A stretch of 64,000 nt of DNA from Trichoplax adhaerens (lineage: Eukaryota; Placozoa; Uniplacotomia; Trichoplacea; Trichoplacidae), in assembly GCF_000150275.1 (NCBI RefSeq), contig NW_002060953.1, forward strand, positions 2,106,064 through 2,170,063, given 5' to 3'. Below are positions 47,405-58,799 of the stretch, piece after piece. The notes under the pieces are model-generated. The model saw only the letters and a program-made list of their open reading frames with translations, did not search any database and had not been told where the DNA came from. Both the position numbers and the translations under genes were made by a program. Within the stretch, counting starts at the first letter, position 1; each line of letters starts with the position of its first letter.

Positions 47405-50400
47405 GGAGAATTAAGTCACTAGTAAATAAAAATTTTCAAGGATTAATGCTGACAAATAGATTGTCGTTCTTGGTAATAACTTGTTTTATCCTATGAAGCA
47501 ATTCAATTTTTCCAAAGATAAACGTTAAAGGGCATATTGAGCCATTTTCAGCTTACGATATTTCGATACTAGGAAAGTTTGGGACAACTTTGATCTATGC
47601 AATATGGGCGATTCGCACGCAAAATAAATCATGTTATCGCCATTCATTCGAGCAGCAATATCAATTTACCGTGTGTAAAGGTATCTTGCGGTACAAATTT
47701 ATTCGCTAAAACTTATTATTTTATTTCCGAGAATATAGCGGTGTCAATTGTTGAGTATGTAATATTCATCTATCTGAAATAAAGAAAGGTTGTCTTAATG
47801 TTAGGTCAATAAACTGTTGTCTGCAACCAAATAATCACTGTATTCAAACAGAAGAAGATCCTGTACATGAATCAGCTTTCAATCGCGATTCATGGAAATG
47901 TTAAACAGGAATAAATTGAAATCTGCAAGGCGATGGATCTACATTACCTTCGATGTGTTTCCTAACCAACAGTGTTCTTCAACTCGAAAGAAAATAAGAC
48001 GTTGAAAAACATAAAGTCAATTTAGCAGTGACTACGGCTTATATTATAAAACCAATTCTATAGCTCATGCATATATTAATTAACACAATAAGAAAAAAAG
48101 TCGCTGGCTCTATAGTATTCTACTTTTGCCATTTTAATTAATTAATTAATGGGTGCGTCCGTATCTGTATCTAAACATCCGAGCGTCTGTAGTTTCTTTT
48201 GTGTCTCTATCTTCATAATCATCTCTCTTTTACAGATGTATCTTATGCTAAAGTAAATTAAATTAAAATGACCGAACCAATGTTTTTCCCTAGAAGCTCT
48301 CTCGTAAAATCTAATTCAAGGTTCATGCAATAACCGTTGCTCACTTGGAGCTGGACAATGCTCTAATGCGCGCTCCATGCCAATGGAGATAAGGTTACTC
48401 GTCTAGATTAATGATCATATCATTTAATGAGAACCGCCCTCTTTTACCTTGATGACGAGTTAAAGTTGACATAAATTCGTCTATTTCTAAGTTAATATGA
48501 TGTAGCCTTTAAAGCGTGTATCGTGTTTGTAGGTTAGATGGATCGATTATTCAAGAACATAATCGCTCTAGTTAAGAAGCTATTTTGAAATCTTTTAGTC
48601 ATTAGTCCCTTTAAGTCACTGTATTTGCTCAGGGATAGATTCAGGTAGTCCTTGGTAAAAGAATTAATGAATGCATGTCATTATGCAAAGTTTACAAATA
48701 ATGAAGCTTCTTTTCATCCTACTTTGCAGATATTCTATCGCAGTGAATAATGCCTAGTGGTTCAATCTTATACACTACGTATATCGTGAGGAAAACTAGA
48801 TATAGCGGTTACTGTATTCTTTATCCGCGTTTACTGTTCCAATGATATATAAATTCAACGCGATTGATATTAATTCCAGTTGCATCGAATACCCCTTCTA
48901 GTCAATATCCTTAGCAAGATTTCCATATCTTAAAGTTCATTTAAAATGAGCATTCATGTTATTTACAAGTTTTATTGCATACAGTAATAAAGCTGCTTAT
49001 TCACCAGTCGTACATAAAGATAACTATATTGATAACAACAGGAGAGGATTAGATAATTGCTCAGCTATCTAGCTCGTTGCTTATTCTTTAAGTAGATATA
49101 GCATTCTACTTCTTTATCATTCCAATTCAAAACCAAGGAACAAAGGGGTATCATTAATCCTATGACAACAAGAAATTGACTCCTTTTACATCAATGATAG
49201 TAATACTATATGAGAAATTCTTGATATAGATCATGGCTTAGCTAGATATGATCCCAGATAATAATGTGGAATACTAGCAAAAGAACGGTAAACTCTAAAA
49301 CATAGCAATCGTAGAACCCTTAGCATGAATGGATGAACCTGATTCTAGCATATTAAAATCTCCCTCAATAGTATCGGGTTTCCTATCACATATTGAGAGA
49401 AAATAACGACAGATAGACAGACAAAAAATAACGTGCGAATGAATCAGCTAGAATCAGCAATAATACTAAAGCTCCAAGATATCATTAAAATTATTTTTTG
49501 ATAAAATTCTGGCACTATTACTCTCAAAAGACTCGATTCAATGCGAGATCCTAAAGTTATTCTAGCACTAGGTGTGTTTGCTAGTTAGCTTGTGATTATT
49601 CGCTTATGCACAGCAATACCCGCTTGCAATTTATGTGAAACAGCTCATGCCCATCGAATAATGTGCATTCATTTTAATATTCCAATAATGGTATACTTTT
49701 ATATCGTAAAATCACTACAATAAGATCCATTTTCCGTACACTTATATTGATCTTGCCCAAGACATATAATAAACAAGCATTCTGTTATCTCAGTCTTTAC
49801 ACAAAATCCAATACGTACGAATTCGAATAAAGACACCGTCAACGATGGCGGACTGGATATGGTCAATATTGACCCGTTTTAATCATCATCATCAGGTATG
49901 CTAGTATTCATGAAGTTATGAATCGAATCAGACAGTTTGGAAATGGACAGCGAATAGGAAGGGTAAACTGCTGAGGGACTTACGCTATAATATCCAGCAT
50001 GATTAATAGCCTAGGATTGGTTGGAAGAACACGTTACAGTTTTTATTGGGTTTTATCATGATAATTAAATCAATAAATGAACCATTTATAATAGAATGGA
50101 TGGCATATGTTTATCATTGATGACTAACAATATTCTCATTGATATGGCAATGATGGAGGGCTTGTCCAATGCATGATCGATGCGAATTTGAACAGGATTG
50201 GATAAAATTTTCATCGAGATACCTAATGATTGATGGAAGCACTAACCGCCAGAATACTTGCTATTGTGATACATAATAGCCCTAAAGTGCATCTAGCGCC
50301 TTTTCCTCCAGTGAAATTATTGTTTTCCACAATTCTGATTGCATGAAAAGGTTTATACGATAGATAGCTTAGTATAACTTATCTCATTCTGACAACATAA

Positions 50401-50674
50401 TTTAAAATATTATTTTATGTGCTCGTATTCCAATTTAGGACCATCATTTAACAAAGTTCAGCGATAGCTCAAGGTTCGATTGTGATGGCTATAGCTTTAT
50501 TTTTTTAATTTGCATGATTGAGAATAGGATAGAAGATCGCTATTAGTGATAGATTGATAATTAACAATTTTAAAATTGTTAAAGATGCTTATTGTTTTCT
50601 TGTGTCACGCTTACAGATCTTGCTAAGAAAAATCGAAATATTTTAACGTTATAAACCGCCAAAGTTATAAAGAA
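47405..50674. other. Intergenic region between GST B and the VAT1 homologue
   Basis: The divergently transcribed GST B and VAT1-like genes flank this region, so it holds both promoters. The GST-side part includes the block homologous to 44392-44512 (about 48145-48235). The open frame at 47597-47782 shows no recognisable features, and I see nothing else in 48400-50600. Confidence 0.5.
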
Positions 50675-53600
50675 ATGGCAGAAAAATCTAATAGCACAGC
50701 TACAAACCGAAGACTAGTTCTGATGGGCTATGGTAGTCTAGAGAGATTGCAGATCGAAAATAGGCCATTAAAAGAGCCACGACAAGGAGAAATCAGAATT
50801 AAAGTCGAAAATAGGTTCGTAGTAAGCACCTTTAAACTATATGCAATAATCCTAGAGATTATTTGACTTAAATTGGTGATACAGAATTACCCTCCAGCTT
50901 GCGAATTATCTCTAAGCTAAATGGCTAAATGCGTAAACAACATCAGGTCTATACCAATGAGTACAGTTATGATCCCATTGCCTTCTTTTACGGATATTTT
51001 CTCGTAAAAACAACGATAAAAGCAATAGTGTAATTCCTTTGGCTAAAAGAATTCAATACTATGTAAAATAAATTGGTGGTATCGTAATACCCTCACTAGT
51101 TTATCACCTACAATATCCGCAATATTTCTCAATTTCATTAAACCACAATCTCCTCTGCAAATATCCACGATGTCATTTTCGGAAAGCAACTAACACATTC
51201 AATGATATTTACACTGAAAAAGTAAGAAATTACAGTTTCATTCCAAGTTGAATTTAATCTAGATTTTATTGCATCGATCTTTCCTTTGAACAAGTACATT
51301 ATTTTTCTACTCGAATTGGAGGAAACAAGGTTTTTTTGCGAGAAACATAATGATTCAATTCTTATATAACTTACGATGGAAATAAAGCCATAGCAGCCAT
51401 AGTAGGTTTCCATTTAGGTAGTAAATCGTAATAAAATAAATGCAATAGCTTGGAATTTAACAAAAAATAAACTATAAGAAACGACACAAGAATTATAAAA
51501 TTCTGCACGATCAACTTTTCTCCAATAAACAAGCATCGTTAGTACAATAAGAAGGCAGGCATATTATAAATAATCTACGTCTATCTGCTAAAAGGTTTTA
51601 GTAATTACATCATTTTTAAATCATAAAAATTGATACCAGAATTCTACACTACAAATTTTTTCCAAAATAAAATACCGCCAATACAATTAGAATTTTATAA
51701 GCAATCTGCATATACTTGGTAAAAGACTGTAGTAATGCATTATTTTTAATAAACCATAAGAAATGATACGAGGATCATAGTATTTTACGTTATAAACTTT
51801 TTTCAATAAAAAATGCCGCAAGTGTTATAGGAATGCAAGTATTTCATAATCAATCTACAAGTATTTGGCTAAAAGAATTCATATCAATGACATGATCAAA
51901 TAATAGACCCCTTGCCCAAGTCTGCTCTTATTGGTAAAGATACAGCATTAAATCATTTCTAAAGTAGTTTATACGTTTCGTTCCTCGTTTCAGAAAATAA
52001 CATTTTGGATGAAATTTAATAATATACGTAGAGGCACCATCTATAAAGTATACGAAATTTTAGATATGAAATGAAACAGAAATTCACCATACGAAATTAA
52101 GAACAACCATTGGATTAGTATAAGTTAGGCAAGCTGACTCTGCAATTTAATGTACAGTAAAGACTAAATCGACGTTACTTTCCAAGTTTGTATAAATTAG
52201 CAATTGAAAGTACACTATACCTTCAATTAAAATATCTAGACTTTACTGACATGTTCGACGGAAAAAACTTGCCATGCATTTTTGAAGATCAAGGCAATTG
52301 TCTTGATTTGAAATAGCAATATCGTGATCTGATTTTTTACAAATTATCCGTTAGGAGTTCTAGGTCTGTTCCATCTATTCCTTTCATCACGATTAAAGGA
52401 ATGCCACAAACTATTGCAAATTACTTCGGACTAAATCCTTAGACTGTCAGATTTCCATTAAATTAATCCAATATTGACTGGTGTCTATACTTTTTAGTGC
52501 AGTTTACCAATTTATTTCGAATAACAGATCCCAACAATCCTATTTGGACTTGATTTAAATTAATCAAATCGCTATTTGCGCTACTCAATCACTAAGTTGT
52601 CAATACAATTATTTTTAAATTCTACCGTAATCAGTCCCAATAGCAGATAAAGACGCTTATTAATTATTTTAGAATTCATATAAAGTGTTCAATCAATTGA
52701 AAGAAAATTGTTCACTATTACAGATTATTTGCATCTATGTAACAGCCTTCTCTAATAAACTAAGCACAATCCTATGACTAAGATATATCAATCGCAAGAG
52801 TAAGATAAAAATGGATTGTAAAGGATGCTTTTACTTTCTCTTTTTGTGGCAGCACTTCAAATGCCACGTCAGAATTTTTCAGTTTGTTCTTTTATAACCG
52901 TGCTAAGCAATGCATTACGCCTCTTTTCTATTTATATTATTCATCCTAGCTAATTTTTCGTAGTTTAGAAGACAAATTGCTCGTATTCTATGCACTTAGC
53001 AAACGTTACTCATGCAATCACGCACAAGTGCTTGCTCGAATATAAAATGTTTGCAAAATTTGATCTTAATCATGACATTTTTCTCATCGACGGATGAGCA
53101 CCAAATCGTCCAAAGAAACAGTCAATTGGAAAATTTTGAGATATGCAAATGTTTAGCCTATTTCCTTCTCCAGCTCTTATGTCTCTTCAGCATCAACAAT
53201 AGCAGACAGACTTTGTAGAATGATGTCATTCTATTTTAGAAGCACTCATCAGTAAATCTCATACTTGCTTACCTATTACTATGAGTCATAAAATTGCAAT
53301 GAGGATTCGTTTAGAGGTATCAATCACGTGCTATTTAATGACGTTTACATCAGCTGGATATCATGAATTGTGAACTTTTCAACTATTGCTGTTGTAGACT
53401 TAGACAAACATCGGCTGGATATCATTAATTATGAATTTTCTAGATATAACTGTGTCTTAAATAGACAAGCATTAGCTGGATATTATGAAACGTCAATCTT
53501 CCAATGATTACTAAAGTCTGACATAGTCAAACATCAGCTGGAAATCATTAATATCGAATCTTCCAGCTATTACTGTTGTCTTATATAGTCAAGCATTAGC

Positions 53601-56600
53601 TGAATATCATGAATCGTCAACCTTTCAACGATTACTGTTGTCCGATATAGTCAATCATCACTAGGATATAATTAATCGTGAATCAGCTACTATTGGTCTT
53701 ATGTAGTCAAACACTAGCTGGATATCGTTAATCGTGAATCTCAAACTATTGCTGTTGTCTTATATAATCAAGCATTAGTAGAATATCATTCATTACGCAT
53801 CTCCTAACTATTTCTTTTGTCTGACATTTCCAAGCATCAACAGGATATCATTAATCGCGAATCTTCCAGCCATTGCTGTTGTCTTACTAGTCTAGAGGAA
53901 TAAGCATATCGTCATATTAAGCAGCTACTTGTCTATTATGTATTAGGTTTCAATCTCTTTAGATGAAATACCCCTTGTAGCAAATTTATTGCAAACTGTG
54001 ATTGTAAACATGCGAAATAGGAGTATCATAATCATACATAGTTCTAAGCAGTCTCTTGCGCTGTTTCTTAGCTCTTATGAGTTTTTCCCAAGGTAATATG
54101 GTTGTGATCGGCAAAGCTTTGAGCTACTAGTTTACTTTAAATGGATTGATATTAATGCTTCTCATCTTCGAGTAATTGTACCTAAGATAAAATCGCTGTT
54201 CCCTTCAATAATGGGAATTATGAGTGGCCTACTAAGTTACAAGGTATTCTTACTCTATCAATATCTCTTGGTACGCGTTAGAGGAATCTTATGATAAAAT
54301 AGAATCATTGCGTGGTTCGTAGTCATTCAATACGGGAAGATTGCGTTGAATTATTATCTGGCCACAGCTACTCACTTTCTATATCTATCAGCTATTTCAT
54401 TTACTTATATCTCTTCATTTACGCATTATATTATGATGCTTCTAGTCAAATACACTAATCCGTAAAAACATAGTATAATATTTTACTTATGTTGTCGAAA
54501 TTATAAAAGAAGTAAAAATAGTTAAAGTAACCTATTTCCTATATAATAACGGTCTTTATGCCGGAAGGTAAATTTGAGCAGAGAGTCAATTTAAATTCTA
54601 CTTATAACAATATAAATTATTCCTTAGTTTTATCAAAATTAAAAGTGTTTTTGTTACAGCTATATATGATCTAATCCAGTATGATGGTTTCGTTATAATA
54701 TTTTATTTGATTTTACTAGTATAATTTCAACTCAACAGACATAGCATAATTTTAACTGTGGCATTTTTTAAATTATTTATTTATTGTAGCGGCATTAACT
54801 TTGCTGATATGATGGCCCGTCAGGGAATCTATCGCATCAATCCTAAACCACCTTGCGTTCTGGGTTATGAAGTATCAGGAATAGTAGAGTCGCATGGTAT
54901 TGGAGTAACACAGCCCGCTGTAAGTTTTAAAATTGTATTAAAAGTCAGCTCAGAGGGTCTAAATGGTTTTATTCAGCCATTATACTCGTCATAAAACTGT
55001 TGTTGTGCCGTGCATGGTTAAGAAATCAACGTTTCGTCAATCTGCTAAAACTCGTGCGACTCTTCTATCCTGTGCTTCAGATTGGTACTAGGGTCATTGG
55101 ATTTTGCAATAATTTTGGTGGTTGGAGTGAATATGCCCTCGTTCCAGCTGATCTTGTATTTGCAATGCCAGAGAACATGAGTTACGAAGAAGGTGCGGCT
55201 TTATTGGTAAACTACCTCACAGCTTACTTGCTGCTATTTACGTTTGGCCACCTACAGGAAGGAAATACAGTACTATGCCACATGGCTGCAGGAGGAGTAG
55301 TATGTGCATTTATGCGAATTATTCCGTTCTGATCCTAATAATAAGTTGATAAACTCGATTCTAATGCTCGACGAATTTTCACATTTTTTCTACTTGCTTT
55401 CATTACAGGGACATGCAGTTGGTCAGTTATGTAAAACAGTGCCTAACGTCAAACTTTATGGCACTTGCTCTACATCAAAGGTACGTTTATCCAGCTATTC
55501 ACGACCTAGAATAGTAAGAATATACTACTCAAGTGCAAAGATCGAAAAAAATTTCTGACCTTTGAGCAAACTATAGTATGTATCCCTGAATTAGTAGATG
55601 AATACTGTTGATGGTATTTATTACTATTAAATAAACTTACCATCCTATATTCCCTATACTCATAATAAAATATTGATATATAAATTGTGATCACCCAGAA
55701 TTTTCATACATGCTCTACTCATAAATAAATAATTCTAGGTAAAGTTGATAATAAAATTATTACAAGAGCTCGGCAGTGGTTAGCAATTTACATTTGCATT
55801 AACACATTAACTAATCTCAAAAAACTATCTTGCAATAATTGCAGCATGAAGATGCCAAGGCAGCTGGTTATAAGCAACTCATCGATTACAAAAAGTCAGA
55901 TTATGTTAAGGAGCTACTTCTGTAAGCAGCAATTTACGGAAACCAACAGTATATATTTATGTGATAGATGCAACTGATTAGTTAATAACCTGACAGCAAA
56001 TAAAAATATTCTAAGACTAATGTTTTCAACTGGGTGTTAACTAGATTTTTATATCATTGTACATTTACTGTATATAAGCGGCAATCGCACTATAATTTGA
56101 AATTTGGACTTTCGTGATTTTCTAGTCTAGAGCCAAATGGTGTTGACCTTGTTTTGGACCCTCTGGGAGGCGCAGATAGTAAAAAATGCTACCGGTTAAC
56201 TAAACCTTTTGGAAAACAAATTGTCTACGGTATGATTGGATGTTTCAATCACTTTCTCAGAGCCCATCTTAGTTTTAACTTTATATCTGCCTATTTGAAA
56301 CAATAAAATTGCTTTGCCGTGTAACGTAGGGGTTGCTAATGCCATCACTGGTGAAAGACGCAATGTCCTTCGTCTTGCCAAGACAGTAAGTTGCTTTCAT
56401 TTAAAGTGCCATCTTACCCATTTATTCATTGATAATTTAAATTTCTCATCATCATCTTAAAAATTGATCTATCTCTGCTGTAGTGGGCAAGCAATGCAGC
56501 AGCTGGTAAAGATCCACTAGCTTTGATGAATGGTAATAAAATGATTGGTGGTGTGCATCTTGGGACCATCATGACTGAATACTATAAAGACTTTGCTCCA

Positions 56601-56959
56601 AAAGCAGTTGCTGACATTTTACGTTGGTATAACGACGGCATTATCAAGCCAAAGATTGATTCTGTTCATGCCCTAGAAGATGTAAGACCATTTCTACCAC
56701 AAATAGCGGCAGTAGATAGATAGTTTGTAGAAATAGTTTCTGTTAGCATGAGGACACTATAGTCATAACTGTTTACTTTCATTTATCCAATTAGTTCTCT
56801 GATGCTTTCCTACGAATCCATGACAGAAAGAATGTTGGTAAAGTCTTATTTTCATTGAGCAAGAAGTCAAAATCAGCAGTGATTCAGGAAGAGACTAAAG
56901 CTCCCATTGCTAATAATAAAGGCTCCGATGAAAATGTCGTTTATGAAAGTAAAGAGTAA
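50675..56959 (+). CDS. VAT1: VAT1-family quinone oxidoreductase, 396 aa, 9 exons
   Basis: Exons: 50675-50814, 54790-54919, 55081-55299, 55409-55480, 55845-55921, 56126-56229, 56330-56385, 56484-56711 and 56795-56959. All introns are GT-AG, phases agree at every junction, and the total is 397 codons including TAA. The protein is a medium-chain dehydrogenase/reductase of the zeta-crystallin type, as in synaptic vesicle membrane protein VAT1. It has N-F-A-D-M-M-A-R-Q-G in exon 2, N-Y-L-T-A-Y in exon 3, the nucleotide-binding A-A-G-G-V-G split across exons 3 and 4, D-P-L-G-G in exon 6 and I-K-P-x-I-D-S-V in exon 8. The K-N-V-G-K-V-L motif is in exon 9, followed by a polar tail. Expected activity is NADPH-dependent reduction, probably at the cytosolic face of membranes. 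Length matches human VAT1 (393). A VAT1L assignment cannot be excluded. Confidence 0.93.
50935..51900. repeat. ~145-bp repeat in VAT1 intron 1
   Basis: Three tandem diverged units begin near 51470, 51624 and 51757, each with an AGAAATGATAC-like opening, a TTATAAA-TTTTTT-CAATAAA block and a TATTTGGCTAAAAG close. A separate partial unit at 50935-51062 shares TTTGGCTAAAAGAATTCA. The AACGTTATAAAC-CGCCAAAGTTATA stretch just before the VAT1 start codon (50645-50670) looks like part of the same unit. Confidence 0.6.
53349..53890. repeat. 61-bp minisatellite, nine units, in VAT1 intron 1
   Basis: Nine direct units start at 53349, 53410, 53471, 53533, 53595, 53657, 53713, 53774 and 53836. Seven are 61-62 bases, one is 56, and the last runs out near 53890. 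The shared core is ATCAGCTGGATATCATTAAT, followed by a GAATCTTCCA-CTATTGCTG block and a TGTCTTATATAGTCAAGC close. Confidence 0.9.
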
Positions 56960-58799
56960 AGGATGTTAGCATTAACACTTTAAAGTAGAGACAAAATCAA
57001 TTTTCCTGACTGTAGAAAAAAATTCATGCAATATTTGAATTTCAAATGAGCTTATCATTCATTAAATACGTTAAATTCCAGTCCTCGATAGAGTTTATGA
57101 CAGTATCCGAGTTCAAATCTACTGCATAACAAGATTAATATCGGATCATAACTCTATGTCGCTCAAACAGACAATTTAAGCACACTGCTCTGCATATAAC
57201 CAATATTCTGGATGATCATCAATCTAGTAAGTTTTTTTTCACGTAATATTCTGCATAATTCTGTATTCGTTAGGCTATAATAATTTATAACTGCTCCACT
57301 TAAGAGTTTGGAAATAGATGAGTAACTAATCAATTTTCATGAATCTTTAATACAATAAATAATAAAGTTAAAAGGGTATTATTTATGTTTTTCATGCTCA
57401 CCCTGTCGTAGAAACTCTTCCTAAATGATATTATATTATCAAGGCGGTTGTTTCCGCTAATACAGTAAATTACATTAACTCTGATAATACAACTTAATGG
57501 TTAGATTACTGAATTTTGGTATTAATTTTCTGTTCGTTGCATAAAAAAAGTGGTGTGAAAACTAATAAGTAAATAAATTCTAGAATGAAATTTCTGATGC
57601 GTGCCCTATTATTGCCTTTGATGAGTTAAATCTTGTTCTGCTACTGCATTTGTGGAACCTCAAGATCTAAACTATTATTTCGCTATCAAGTCCTGAAAAA
57701 TAACATTTGACAGCGTTCTATTTTGGCAACATTGTTTAGCTTGTTTAGTCAGGTTGTTTGGTATTCATGATGAGCATGAAAACGAATCTACCTGGCCGAT
57801 AAAAGAGTAACAGTCTGCAATACTAGTCCTCAATAGTTTGATATTCAGCAAATACCAAGGATGGGTGAAATGATTTTATTTCAAAAGCTGCATAAAATTT
57901 CTTAAACATTAATTGATCTTTCGTACGAGTACACCATCATATTGAATCGTCGATTCTCTAGAAAACATTATATGCAAAACGAAATTGACCAAACAGTGCC
58001 CTAACCCTCGATTGCTAAGATCGAATCAATCTTAGGCAGAAAAATCAGATTACGTGTATTATACAAATTAGCAAATAGTTTGAAGTCCAAGTTGGGTATT
58101 GGCACATCAGTATGGTCATCATTCCTGTAAGGATAAACATAAGACAAAAAATTTTTTTCTGTTGGTTCCTGATCGTCAGGACGGCAGCTGCCAAAAAATT
58201 GACTGGCAAAGCGATAGAATACAACTAGTACAGTACATTGTATAGTTGAGAAATAGAAAGCTAATAATAATAAACAGTAAGCTATTCTACGCTAACTACG
58301 GATGACTTTCTAGTAGCCAATTTATAAATTCTACAATAATATCAACAAGGATAACCGTCAATATCTGTCTGCTCTTGGGCTTAACCGCCTGTAGTAAATG
58401 GCACCCAAAAGTTGAGTCTGGCCGTAATTACAAAGACATATTCATACAAAAATTACAGTAGATCCATTATGATATTGTTCTTGTCACCAAAAACAAGTGT
58501 TCCAAACATATAATACTCGTTCATCTACTTCACCTATTAAATGTACAACGCAAGCCTAAAATAGCTATTATCGACAGTGGTTGAAAGATTGTATATTCTG
58601 GGTTCTACAGTATAAAAGCATAACTATGCAATGCTTAATACAAGGCATTTAATATAATCCGAAAAAATTTCGGCAAAAACATCTTTGAAGTTTAAAAATG
58701 TAACTATGACGTGATTTTTGATATACTGATCAATTAAGTTACGTGGATAAAATCATTATAATGATAGCAGTATATATTAATTGCTATTGCAAATGATAT
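56960..58799. other. Convergent intergenic region
   Basis: Lies between the 3' ends of the VAT1 homologue (plus) and the exchanger (minus). I see no further exon of either gene and no RNA gene; AT-rich sequence with scattered AATAAA motifs. Confidence 0.5.

Noticed and set aside
53349-53890. CRISPR-like array of evenly spaced repeats
   Set aside because: The units are contiguous, diverged and lack a constant repeat with unique spacers; the host is eukaryotic and the array is intronic.
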